A DNA stretch of 64,000 nucleotides, taken from contig NZ_CAIJCS010000009.1 of assembly GCF_903819165.1 (NCBI RefSeq), positions 1 to 64,000 on the forward strand, in the 5' to 3' direction. The translations under genes were made by a program, and so were the position numbers. This DNA is from Aedoeadaptatus nemausensis (GTDB taxonomy: Bacteria; Bacillota; Clostridia; Tissierellales; Peptoniphilaceae). Below, piece by piece: positions 25,206-33,269 of the stretch. Numbering within the stretch: the stretch's first letter is position 1; each line of letters begins with the position of its first letter. The notes beneath the pieces were generated by a model. The model had not been told where the DNA came from. It was given only the letters and a program-made list of their open reading frames with translations, and did not search any database.

Positions 25206-26285
25206 TTAAAAATCTATTTTATCCAGTATTCCCTTAGCGGCGGCGATGACCATGCCGTAATTGGTAACGTGAACCCCCGCCTCTTTCGCCTTTTCGATGC
25301 GCGCCTGCACCACCGGCCGCTGAAACATGCAGCTGCCGCACATAACCACCACATCATAATCGGATACGTCGTCGGGGAAACTGATGCCTCTCGAAAAGTC
25401 CACGGTAATTCCCTCGCCCAGTCGCTTTCGGAGCATGTGAGGAATTTTTACCCGGCCGATATCTTCTTCTTTCGGCGCGTGGGTACAGGCTTCCGACATT
25501 AAAATCTTCGCATTTTCTCCGAGGCCCATTAAGTGGCGAGCTCCCTCGATCATAATCTCCTCGTCCCCTTTGGCTCTCGCAAAGAGTATGGAGAAAGAGG
25601 TGATCTTGGATTCATCCGGCTTTTTCTCGTAGACTTCCGGAAAAACCTGAGAGTCCGTAATGATCCAATCGGGCGCCTTCTTTAAATGGAGAAGGCCCTC
25701 TTCCATGGTCTCCAGCGTAGAGATGGTGGCGGTATAGCCCTTATCTAAAATTTCCCGCATGGTTTGAACCTGAGGGAGAATAAGCCGCCCTGCCGGCGCC
25801 GATTCGTCTTGGGGCATGACCAGGAGAAAATGTCCATCCCCCACGTCCAGGCCGTCTAAAAGGCCCGGGGCTTTCTTTTTCTCCTTCAGCAAGGTTTTAA
25901 GCTCGCTTAAAATAGATTCCTTCTCGGGGAAGGGATAGCGCAGGGATAGTGTGGGGATATTTTTCTTGTAAATGGCTTCGAGAAACTCGTCCTCCACCCC
26001 CTCGAGCAAAATAGCGCAGTCGATTTCGTCGATTACCTTCCGCGTCCGCTCCATGCGCTTTTTCCCGAGAGCCGTCTCGTCTAAAAAGCCCGCCGTGTCG
26101 ATTAAAGTCACGGGGCCGATGCCGTCCAGCTCCATATTTTTATACACCGGGTCGGTGGTGGTCCCCGGAGCGTCGGAGACCATGGAGACTTCCTGGCCGG
26201 TTAAAAGATTCATAAGCGTACTCTTACCGCTATTGGTCTTCCCGAATATAGCGATGTGGAGTCGCATTCCCTTGGCCGCTTCCAT
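25206..26285 (-). CDS. hydF: [FeFe]-hydrogenase maturation GTPase HydF
   Basis: A 359-residue maturase on which the two-iron subcluster is assembled before transfer to hydrogenase. The N-terminal GTPase has GKTNSGKST (from residue 15), DAPGTT and DTAGF. The C-terminal cluster-binding part has ACTH and, about 50 residues later, CGSC, matching the CxH...xCxxC pattern of HydF. It is somewhat shorter than the common 400 or so residues, but the key motifs are present. It lies two bases after the hydG stop. The hydrogenase structural gene is not in the window, so it must be encoded elsewhere. Confidence 0.94.
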   Translation of the reverse strand: MEAAKGMRLHIAIFGKTNSGKSTLMNLLTGQEVSMVSDAPGTTTDPVYKNMELDGIGPVTLIDTAGFLDETALGKKRMERTRKVIDEIDCAILLEGVEDEFLEAIYKKNIPTLSLRYPFPEKESILSELKTLLKEKKKAPGLLDGLDVGDGHFLLVMPQDESAPAGRLILPQVQTMREILDKGYTATISTLETMEEGLLHLKKAPDWIITDSQVFPEVYEKKPDESKITSFSILFARAKGDEEIMIEGARHLMGLGENAKILMSEACTHAPKEEDIGRVKIPHMLRKRLGEGITVDFSRGISFPDDVSDYDVVVMCGSCMFQRPVVQARIEKAKEAGVHVTNYGMVIAAAKGILDKIDF

Positions 26286-26286
26286 T

Positions 26287-27702
26287 TTAAAACCTGAAAT
26301 CCCGTTCGCCGTTTTGAATACGGCTTACATAATCTGCCGCTTTTTTCCGCAAGTCATCCCGCTCCACGAGTGCCAGGAATTCGTCCATCTTCGATTCGCC
26401 CAGGGCCTTTGTCTCGGGCGCGGCGTAATCCGACAAGTATTCCTGGAGCGTCATAATGGCATTGGGCTGACAGAATTTTGCGATCTGAAAACTCTTGACC
26501 TCTTCCATAAAAGATTCTCCCGTGCGGCCGGCGCGGTAGCAGGCGGTACAGAAACTGGGCAGATAGCCGAGTTCCATGAGCCAATAGATGATCTCGTCCA
26601 AACTGCGAGTGTCGCTCGTGTCGAATTGAGCAGAGTTGTCTTCTTCTCTACCCTCTTTATAACCTCCCACAGATGTTTTGGAGCCCCCGCTGATTTGAGA
26701 AACCCCCAGTTCCAAGGCGCGCTCCCGCATGTCCTGACTTTCTCTCGTGGAAATGATCATACCCGTGTAAGGAACGGAGATACGGATCAGGGCGATAATA
26801 TCTTCGAAAAGTTCGTCGGGCACGCCGTTTTCAAACTCGTCGGGATTAATATCGTCTGCCGGACGAATGCGGGGAACGGAAATGGTGTGAGGTCCCACCC
26901 CTTTATAGGCTTCCAAGTGTTCCGCATGCATCAGTTGGCCGACGAAATCGTATTGGTAGTTATTTAAGCCGTATAAAACGCCGAGACCTACATCGTCGAT
27001 GCCACCCTCCATGGCGCGGTCCATAGCTTCTGTGTGGTAGGCCCAGTTGGATTTCGGCCCCGTCGGGTGGAGCTCTTCGTAATTTTTCTTGTGATAGGTC
27101 TCTTGGAATAAAATATAGGTTCCGATCTCCGCCTCTTTTAATTTGCGATAGTTTTCCACCGTCGTGGCGGCGATGTTTACATTGACCCGACGAATGGCGC
27201 CGTTTTTATGTTTAATGGAATAAATGGTCTTAATACTTTCGAGGACGTATTCGATGGGATTGTTTACCGGATCTTCCCCGAGCTCCAGAGCCAAGCGCTT
27301 GTGCCCCAAATCCTGAAGGGCGACGACTTCTTCTCGAATCTCATCCTGGGTAAGTTTCACCCGATCGATATGTTTATTTTTATAGTGATAAGGGCAGTAC
27401 ACACAACCGTTGACGCAGTAATTCGAGAGATAAAGGGGCGCAAAGAGTACCACGCGATTGCCGTAATATTTCTTTTTAATGGCAATGGCAAGCTCTTTGT
27501 AAGCTTCCCTTATATCGTCCAGCTCCGTCAAGAGCAAAACGGCGGCTTCTCTATGTTGAAGACCTTCCATTTTACGACCTTTTTCGAGGATCTCCTCTTG
27601 AAGTTCCCGATTACCTGCATTTTCCCTGGCATAGGCCAAGGTATCCATAATTTCGTCGTGATTTATAAATTCTTCCGCTCTAGGCGATTTAACATTATAC
27701 AT
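26287..27702 (-). CDS. hydG: [FeFe]-hydrogenase maturation radical SAM enzyme HydG
   Basis: A 471-residue radical SAM tyrosine lyase that makes the CO and cyanide ligands of the H-cluster. The CX3CX2C motif is in NYCVNGCVYC, and near the C-terminus CTAC plus a Cys 22 residues later gives the CX2CX22C motif for the auxiliary cluster that carries the dangler iron. Both are complete, so the enzyme should be active and is not a ThiH paralogue. It is immediately adjacent to hydE on one side and hydF on the other. Confidence 0.97.
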   Translation of the reverse strand: MYNVKSPRAEEFINHDEIMDTLAYARENAGNRELQEEILEKGRKMEGLQHREAAVLLLTELDDIREAYKELAIAIKKKYYGNRVVLFAPLYLSNYCVNGCVYCPYHYKNKHIDRVKLTQDEIREEVVALQDLGHKRLALELGEDPVNNPIEYVLESIKTIYSIKHKNGAIRRVNVNIAATTVENYRKLKEAEIGTYILFQETYHKKNYEELHPTGPKSNWAYHTEAMDRAMEGGIDDVGLGVLYGLNNYQYDFVGQLMHAEHLEAYKGVGPHTISVPRIRPADDINPDEFENGVPDELFEDIIALIRISVPYTGMIISTRESQDMRERALELGVSQISGGSKTSVGGYKEGREEDNSAQFDTSDTRSLDEIIYWLMELGYLPSFCTACYRAGRTGESFMEEVKSFQIAKFCQPNAIMTLQEYLSDYAAPETKALGESKMDEFLALVERDDLRKKAADYVSRIQNGERDFRF

Positions 27703-28749
27703 TTATGACTCCTTATCCAAATAATCTCCTCGGCTCATAACGATCTCGTAGCCGAGCTCCGCAATCTGACGCTTCAGTTCTTCCAGATTTTCCGCCGCTT
27801 CCAATTGAAAGGCGGCCTTGTCGTCGTAAAGTGCGTATTGATCCCGCACCGACGGCGGCGACAAATTGGGCATAAAGACATTAGCTCCCGCTAAAATCCC
27901 GCGATTGCGCCCGTCTTTCGCCAAAGTCTGCATGGCCGTCGTGGATGGCAAATTGGCCTTCGGAAAGAGCAATCTTAAAATTGCGATACAAATAGCCGTG
28001 CGCTCCACGCTGCCGCTGGGAAAATCTTTAAAGGGCGTGGCGTGGTGGCTTACATAGGGCCCGATGCCCACCATGGCGGGCTGAAGTTCTTTTAGAAAGC
28101 GGAAATCTTCCACGAGATTTTCCACGGTCTGATAGGGACTCCCCACCATAAAGCCGCTTCCCACCTGAAAACCTAAATCTTTTAAGTCCTTAAGGCACTG
28201 AATTCTGCTCTCCCTCTTCATATTTGAGGGATGGAGTTTTTTATAGTGCTCCGGATCGTAGCTTTCATGGCGAAGCAGGAAACGATCGGCACCCGCCGCC
28301 TTCCACTGAGCGTAAACCTCTTTCGGTCGCTCGCCCACGGAAAGAGTGACGGCGGCTTCCGGATCGATCTTTTTAATAGCATGAAGCCACCGGGTAATTT
28401 CCTCGTCGGGAAAGCCCGGATCCTCTCCCCCTTGCAGTACAAAGGTTTTAAAACCCATGGCGGCTCCTGCCTTTACAGCTTGCTCCATGGCTTCTTTTGA
28501 GAGGCGATAACGCACTACCTCATCATTGCCTCCGCGAATGCCGCAGTAGTAGCAATTGTTTTTACAGTAATTTGAAAACTCAATAAGGCCTCGTACGTAA
28601 ATTTTTTTGTGGAAATGCCGTTCCGTAATTTCCCGCGACTTTCGAAACAAAGGCTCCCGCACTTCTTCCTCGTGCTCGAGAATATAGCGAATGTCCTCGT
28701 CTCTTAAAGTTCCCCTGTCGTCATAGCGTTTTAAAATCTCCCCGATCAT
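27703..28749 (-). CDS. hydE: [FeFe]-hydrogenase maturation radical SAM enzyme HydE
   Basis: A 348-residue radical SAM protein in the biotin synthase/HydE fold. NYCKNNCYYC supplies the CX3CX2C motif, followed by GIRGGN; the rest (TFVLQGGEDPGFPDEEI, then GSGFMVGSPYQTVENL) is typical of HydE, which acts on the HydG product to build the dithiolate-bridged diiron unit. Its ATG overlaps the stop of the TM1266-type gene by four bases (ATGA), so the two are translationally coupled. Confidence 0.95.
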   Translation of the reverse strand: MIGEILKRYDDRGTLRDEDIRYILEHEEEVREPLFRKSREITERHFHKKIYVRGLIEFSNYCKNNCYYCGIRGGNDEVVRYRLSKEAMEQAVKAGAAMGFKTFVLQGGEDPGFPDEEITRWLHAIKKIDPEAAVTLSVGERPKEVYAQWKAAGADRFLLRHESYDPEHYKKLHPSNMKRESRIQCLKDLKDLGFQVGSGFMVGSPYQTVENLVEDFRFLKELQPAMVGIGPYVSHHATPFKDFPSGSVERTAICIAILRLLFPKANLPSTTAMQTLAKDGRNRGILAGANVFMPNLSPPSVRDQYALYDDKAAFQLEAAENLEELKRQIAELGYEIVMSRGDYLDKES

Positions 28750-29000
28750 AAAACACCTGCCAATGTGGTCTTTACCGTGACATGGTCCAACATGCCCAGT
28801 TTTCCGGACAATGCATTGATCTGATCCTGTTCGCCGTCCACGGCGATGCTGATCAGAGAAAGTCCTCGTTTTGGATAAGGAATGCCCAGTCGACCGACGA
28901 TTATATGGCGACTCTCATGTAAAAGCTTGTTGATGCTTTCTACAACAGATTCCTCGTTGGATTCGACTATGATGGCGATGATTCCTAATTTTTCGTTCAT
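28746..29000 (-). CDS. TM1266-family iron-only hydrogenase system regulator
   Basis: An 84-residue protein with an ACT-like fold: MNEKLGIIAIIVESNEE, then HIIVGRLGIPYPKRGLSLISIAVDG and a C-terminal GKLGMLDHVTVKT. This small family is found next to hydEFG genes and is thought to be regulatory, but no DNA-binding domain is seen and its mechanism is not established. GTAGGAGG precedes the ATG. It is the first gene of the operon, with an extended -10 promoter and a perfect inverted repeat upstream. Confidence 0.88.
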   Translation of the reverse strand: MNEKLGIIAIIVESNEESVVESINKLLHESRHIIVGRLGIPYPKRGLSLISIAVDGEQDQINALSGKLGMLDHVTVKTTLAGVL

Positions 29001-29065
29001 AATACCTCCTACCTCCGCTTAAAGGTAAAACCTCGAAGAAAAGGTGATGACTATCTACGCTCATT

Positions 29066-29074
29066 ATTTTAACA
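29066..29074 (-). promoter_or_regulatory. Candidate extended -10 promoter of hyd maturation operon
   Basis: TGT followed by TAAAAT on the minus strand. No good -35 is seen, which is consistent with an activator-dependent or extended -10 promoter. It leaves a leader of about 60 bases. Confidence 0.4.
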
Positions 29075-29101
29075 TAGAGTGGTTTTAATCGCGTCCTCTT
29101 C

Positions 29102-29122
29102 GAAAAATATAGAGTATTTTTC
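29102..29122. promoter_or_regulatory. Perfect inverted repeat upstream of hyd operon
   Basis: GAAAAATA (29102-29109), TAGAG, TATTTTTC (29115-29122): two perfect 8-bp arms around five bases, roughly 30-50 bases upstream of the candidate -10 box. It has the form of an operator, and I do not recognise it as a Rex, Fur, PerR or CodY site. Confidence 0.55.
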
Positions 29123-29125
29123 AAT

Positions 29126-29151
29126 AAAAAAGAGCCGCCGAAGCGACTCTT
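29126..29151 (-). terminator. Terminator of PPC-domain gene
   Basis: AGAGTCGC, TTCG loop, GCGGCTCT and TTTTTT on the minus strand. It lies just past the stop of the gene ending at 29156 and close to the inverted repeat upstream of the hyd operon. Confidence 0.85.
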
Positions 29152-29155
29152 CTGT

Positions 29156-29590
29156 TTAAACAATCATTTGATTGACGCCGATTTCATCGTGATACTTTCG
29201 ATCGATTGCGCCGTCGATTATGCGGATGAAAATTTCCGCCGTAATGGAGATCACCGCGCGATCCAAGTGACCGCCGACGACGGATCCGTCCACGCCGCCT
29301 AAGTTAATATGGCTGTGAAGATAGGCCTCGCCGTCTTTTCGGGAAAGATTTCCCATAATCGATGTGATTTCGAAAGGTTCGGTGTAATGGGTCAGTTTAT
29401 ATTCTCTCGAATTTAAATCCATTATGCCGATGGTTACATCGTCTGTGGCGCCGATTCCTTCGACGATGCCCGCCTGAATCTTTTCCTTTTCCGCAAGGGC
29501 GAGGATAGATTCGACGATTTCATCGCCCGGGTCCAATCTCAGGGCGATTACGGGAGCGGAATCTTTCGAGTAGATTTTATAATCCATCAT
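29156..29590 (-). CDS. PPC/DUF296-domain protein
   Basis: A 144-residue single-domain protein of the PPC (plants and prokaryotes conserved, DUF296) family. Signature stretches are GIVEGIGATDDVTIG, then EAYLHSHINLGGVDG and VVGGHL; the His residues of the HSH pair and GGHL probably form the trimer's metal or ligand site. In plants the domain is joined to AT-hooks; bacterial stand-alone versions have no known function, although they are often annotated as DNA-binding. AGGAGGC lies before the two ATG codons. It follows the nucleoside ABC permease gene after nine bases and is probably in its operon. Confidence 0.85.
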   Translation of the reverse strand: MMDYKIYSKDSAPVIALRLDPGDEIVESILALAEKEKIQAGIVEGIGATDDVTIGIMDLNSREYKLTHYTEPFEITSIMGNLSRKDGEAYLHSHINLGGVDGSVVGGHLDRAVISITAEIFIRIIDGAIDRKYHDEIGVNQMIV

Positions 29591-29599
29591 TGCCTCCTT

Positions 29600-30538
29600 T
29601 TATTTCGTGCGCTTGTAGGGAATACCGTTGGCGCTTGGGCCGCGAGCTTCGCCGACGAAGAGCACCATGGAAATCATGGTAATCACGTAAGGCAACATAT
29701 TTAAAAGGTCGGGGGCCACTTTGATAGAGGTGGAACCCATAAAAATGACGAGTCCTTCCGCCGCGCCGAATAATAGGCACGCGAGGAGGGTGGTATGGGG
29801 CTTCCATCCGCCGAAGATGACCGCCGCAAGGGCGATAAAGCCTTGACCGGAGATAAGGGTCTCTCTAAAGTTCGCCACCACGGCGAGACTTAAGCTCGCT
29901 CCGCCGAGGCCCGCTAAAAAGCCCGATGTGAGAACGCCGATATATTTTAGTCGGTATACGTCGATGCCCAAAGTCTCCGCCGCATGGGGGTGTTCCCCGA
30001 CGGAGCGCATGCGAAGGCCGAGCTTCGTCTTATAGAGGACGAAGTAGACGACGGCGACGAGGATGAAGGCGATATACACCGTAATATATTGGCTGAAAAC
30101 AATATCGCCCACACTTCCGCTGGGGAAGACGCCCGTAAAGACGCGAGGCATTTTATTTTTAAAGGGGATGGGCTCGGTCATGGCGGCGCCGTCAAAGAAC
30201 AGGCGCGCGAGGAAAATGGAAAGGCCCGGGCCCAGTAAGTTCAGGGCCGTACCGCTTACGACGTGATCGGCACCGAAGTGAATGGTGGCGATGCCGTGTA
30301 AGAGGGCGACGGCCATGCCGCCGAGACCGGCGCTTAAAAAGGCGATCCAAGGGTTTCCCACATAAAATCCGACGATGGCACCGACGACGGCGCCGATGGT
30401 CATCATGCCTTCGAGGCCGATATTGACGACACCTGTGTTTTCACTGACCACGCCGCCCATAGCGGTGTAAATTAAGGGAGCGGCGTAGAGCAAGGTAATG
30501 CCGAGAACTCCGGCAATATTAGCTAAAATACTATTCAA
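29600..30538 (-). CDS. nupQ: Nucleoside ABC transporter permease (NupQ/BmpC-like)
   Basis: A 312-residue membrane protein with eight or more hydrophobic segments and the permease signature GENTGVVNIGLEGMM-type start (here VVSENTGVVNIGLEGMM) and GLRMRSVGEHPHAAETLGID in the cytoplasmic coupling loop. These mark the BPD_transp_2 family that works with BMP lipoproteins to import nucleosides. It overlaps the previous permease gene by eight bases. One half of the channel is formed by this protein and the other by the gene at 30531-31643. Confidence 0.92.
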   Translation of the reverse strand: MNSILANIAGVLGITLLYAAPLIYTAMGGVVSENTGVVNIGLEGMMTIGAVVGAIVGFYVGNPWIAFLSAGLGGMAVALLHGIATIHFGADHVVSGTALNLLGPGLSIFLARLFFDGAAMTEPIPFKNKMPRVFTGVFPSGSVGDIVFSQYITVYIAFILVAVVYFVLYKTKLGLRMRSVGEHPHAAETLGIDVYRLKYIGVLTSGFLAGLGGASLSLAVVANFRETLISGQGFIALAAVIFGGWKPHTTLLACLLFGAAEGLVIFMGSTSIKVAPDLLNMLPYVITMISMVLFVGEARGPSANGIPYKRTK

Positions 30539-31643
30539 GTTCTTCCCCTCCTTTAACTTTGTTGGAAGCCAATTTTTTGCGAATCCATTCCAAGAACTGG
30601 GGCATGGCGATAAACAATACGATAATGCCGATAACGATATTAATAACTTCAGAAGGCGTATTTAACGCGGAGTTCAATTTTCCGCCGCCGTAACTTAAAG
30701 CTGCAAATAAAATTCCCGAGGGGATACAGGCGATGGGATTGTTTGCCGCAATCAGGGAAACGGCGATGCCGTTAAAGCCGTAGCCTTGTTGGGCAGCTAA
30801 TATACCGATATTTTGCGTAACGCCCAAAACTTGCACGGCCCCTGCGAGGCCTGCCATACCGCCGGAGATGGCCATGGAAATGACCGTACTCTTTTTAATG
30901 TCGATGCCGCCGTATTCCGCCGCAAAGCGATTAAAGCCTACGGCTTTCAGTTGATAGCCCAGAGTGGTTTTTTTCAAGATGAACCACACGAGGACGGCGA
31001 CGAGAACGGCGAGAATAATCCCCCAGTTAACCGGCGGATTTAAAATGCCCTTTAAAAAGGCGTTGTTCTTTAAAACCGCTCGACCCGCCTCCGATTGTTT
31101 CCAATGGCCTAAGATGCGAATACTTGCCGAAGGCTCGATGGTAAAAGAGTAGTTGCTGTCGGGCTTTCTTAAGAAAGCTTTTGTAAGCATATAATTGCTG
31201 AAGTAAAAGGCGATCCAGTTCAACATAATCGAAGAAATAACTTCGTTTACGCCTCGTCTCGCTTTAAAAATACCGACGAGACCGCCCCAGAGGGCGCCGG
31301 CAATAATGCCCACAATAAGGGCCACGATGGCGTGTAGTACCGGCGGCATTTTGACGACGACGCCGACGATAACCGCACCGAGAGAGCCCATAATAAACTG
31401 ACCTTCCGCACCTATATTAAAGATGCCCGTTCGAAAGGCGAAGGCTACGGCGATCCCGGTTAAAATAATGGGCACCGCTTCCACAATGGTCCAGGACAGG
31501 TACTTCGGTTTCCCGAAGGCACCTAATATCATGACTTTATATGCTTCCAAGGGATTGACGCCGATGACGAGCAGGATGACGGCACCGACGAGAAGCCCGA
31601 AAAGGATGGACATAAAGGTATAAGACAACATACGTTTATTCAC
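30531..31643 (-). CDS. nupP: Nucleoside ABC transporter permease (NupP/BmpB-like)
   Basis: A 370-residue polytopic permease (BPD_transp_2 family) with FNIGAEGQFIMGSLGA and the coupling-loop motif GYQLKAVGFNRFAAEYGGID. The best start is GTG at 31643, eight bases after AGGAGG; an in-frame GTG three codons earlier sits too close to that site. It overlaps the end of the ATPase gene by eight bases, so the three genes are tightly coupled. Confidence 0.92.
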   Translation of the reverse strand: MNKRMLSYTFMSILFGLLVGAVILLVIGVNPLEAYKVMILGAFGKPKYLSWTIVEAVPIILTGIAVAFAFRTGIFNIGAEGQFIMGSLGAVIVGVVVKMPPVLHAIVALIVGIIAGALWGGLVGIFKARRGVNEVISSIMLNWIAFYFSNYMLTKAFLRKPDSNYSFTIEPSASIRILGHWKQSEAGRAVLKNNAFLKGILNPPVNWGIILAVLVAVLVWFILKKTTLGYQLKAVGFNRFAAEYGGIDIKKSTVISMAISGGMAGLAGAVQVLGVTQNIGILAAQQGYGFNGIAVSLIAANNPIACIPSGILFAALSYGGGKLNSALNTPSEVINIVIGIIVLFIAMPQFLEWIRKKLASNKVKGGEELE

Positions 31644-33165
31644 GGTGTTCACCTCCTGCCATATAGTAACCTAGTTCATTTTGATCGGCTTCGCCTTCCT
31701 TGAAGATCTTTGTAATGGCACCTTCATATATAATGCCGATGCGATCGGAAAGGCTGATAACTTCATCCAGCTCGAAGCTGATAAGGAGCACGGCTCTTCC
31801 CCGATCCCTTTGCTGGACGAGGAATTTGTGAATATTTTCGATGGCGCCCACATCCAGACCCCGAGTCGGTTGAGCGGCGATTAAAATATCCGGATCGTCG
31901 TCGATTTCTCTTGCGAGAATAACTTTCTGCTGATTCCCGCCGGAAAGATCCCCCGCGAGATAGTTGCTCCTTCTCGGGCGGATATCGAAAGATTCCATAA
32001 GTTTTTCGGCGTGGGCATGAATGGGATCGTCCTGCAAGATGCCCTTTTTCGAATAGGGTGCAGAAAAGTATTGATCGAGAATCATATTTTCCGCAACGGT
32101 AAATTCCTGCACGAGTCCGCGCTTGTTGCGGTCCTCGGGGATATTGTTCATTCCGGCTTCCCGAATTTCTTTAGGAGAGCATCCTGTAACGTCTTTTCCC
32201 TCGATAAGGATCTTGCCTTCTTCCACTTTTCGAAGACCCGTAAGAGCTTCTAAAAGTTCACTTTGCCCGTTGCCGTCTACGCCGGCGATTCCGAAGATTT
32301 CACCCTTGCGCACTTCCAGATTCAGGCCGCGAACCGCCTCGATATCCCTGGCGTCGTTGACCCGCAAGCCTTCCACTTTTAAGGCTACGTCACCGGGAAC
32401 TTTCGGCTCTTTATCCACATTAAATTGAATGGAACGGCCCACCATCATTTCCGCAAGCTTGGCCTCGTCGACGGAACCTACGTCCACCGTGCCGATATGT
32501 TGTCCTCTGCGAATAATAGTACATTTTTCCGCCAAAGCTTTAATCTCTTTTAGTTTATGGGTGATAATAATAATGCTCTTGCCCTCTTTAGAGAGCGCTT
32601 TAATAATGGCGATTAGTTCCTCAATTTCCTGAGGCGTCAGGACAGCCGTAGGCTCGTCGAAAATTAAAATCTCCGCATCGCGGTAAAGGGCCTTTAAAAT
32701 TTCCACACGCTGCTGCATGCCTACGGAAATATCTTCGATCTTTGCATCCGGATCGATTTTCAGTCCGTAATGATTGGAAAGCTCTATTACTCGTTTGCGA
32801 GCGCTTTTCTTATCCAGGACGACGCCATTGGTAGGCTCTTCACCTAAAATAATGTTTTCCACCACAGTGAAGGGTTGAAAGAGCATAAAGTGTTGGTGCA
32901 CCATGCCCAGACCCTTTTCAATAGCGTCCTTCGGTCCTTTAAAATCTACCGGCTCTCCATTGATCTTAACCTCTCCTGAAGTAGGTTCATAGAGACCGTA
33001 TAGAATATTCATAAGCGTCGATTTTCCGGCGCCGTTTTCACCAAGTAAGGCGTGGATTTCGCCTTTTTCCACGACGAGATCGATCGCGTCGTTTGCTGTA
33101 AAGTCACCGAATTTCTTCGTAATGCCACGCATCTCTACAGCCGGCGCAAAATTTTTTTCAACCAT
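31636..33165 (-). CDS. nupO: Nucleoside ABC transporter ATP-binding protein (NupO-like)
   Basis: A 509-residue protein with two fused nucleotide-binding domains. The first has GENGAGKSTLMN near residue 43 and the signature ISVGMQQRVEILKAL; the second has a degenerate Walker A (GVDGNGQSELLEAL) but a full signature LSGGNQQKVILAREI. Such asymmetric pairs are normal for ribose/nucleoside ABC importers. GGGGAAAACG precedes the ATG. It has its own -10 box upstream in addition to read-through from the lipoprotein gene. Confidence 0.94.
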   Translation of the reverse strand: MVEKNFAPAVEMRGITKKFGDFTANDAIDLVVEKGEIHALLGENGAGKSTLMNILYGLYEPTSGEVKINGEPVDFKGPKDAIEKGLGMVHQHFMLFQPFTVVENIILGEEPTNGVVLDKKSARKRVIELSNHYGLKIDPDAKIEDISVGMQQRVEILKALYRDAEILIFDEPTAVLTPQEIEELIAIIKALSKEGKSIIIITHKLKEIKALAEKCTIIRRGQHIGTVDVGSVDEAKLAEMMVGRSIQFNVDKEPKVPGDVALKVEGLRVNDARDIEAVRGLNLEVRKGEIFGIAGVDGNGQSELLEALTGLRKVEEGKILIEGKDVTGCSPKEIREAGMNNIPEDRNKRGLVQEFTVAENMILDQYFSAPYSKKGILQDDPIHAHAEKLMESFDIRPRRSNYLAGDLSGGNQQKVILAREIDDDPDILIAAQPTRGLDVGAIENIHKFLVQQRDRGRAVLLISFELDEVISLSDRIGIIYEGAITKIFKEGEADQNELGYYMAGGEHRE

Positions 33166-33192
33166 CGTTTTCCCCTTTCATACACTTGTTCA

Positions 33193-33198
33193 ATTATA
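33193..33198 (-). promoter_or_regulatory. Candidate internal promoter of nucleoside ABC genes
   Basis: TATAAT on the minus strand about 28 bases before the ATPase start; a TTATAT-like -35 lies 16 bases upstream. It would top up transcription lost at the terminator at 33229-33254. Confidence 0.4.
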
Positions 33199-33228
33199 CA
33201 CTATCGACTCGAAAATATAAAAGGATAT

Positions 33229-33254
33229 AAAAAAAAGGAGGGCCTGAGCCCTCC
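33229..33254 (-). terminator. Terminator after BMP lipoprotein gene
   Basis: GGAGGGC, TCAG loop, GCCCTCC and a long T run on the minus strand. It lies between the abundant binding protein gene and its ABC genes, an arrangement that gives more binding protein than transporter. Confidence 0.88.
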
Positions 33255-33269
33255 CCTTTTCGATCAAAT

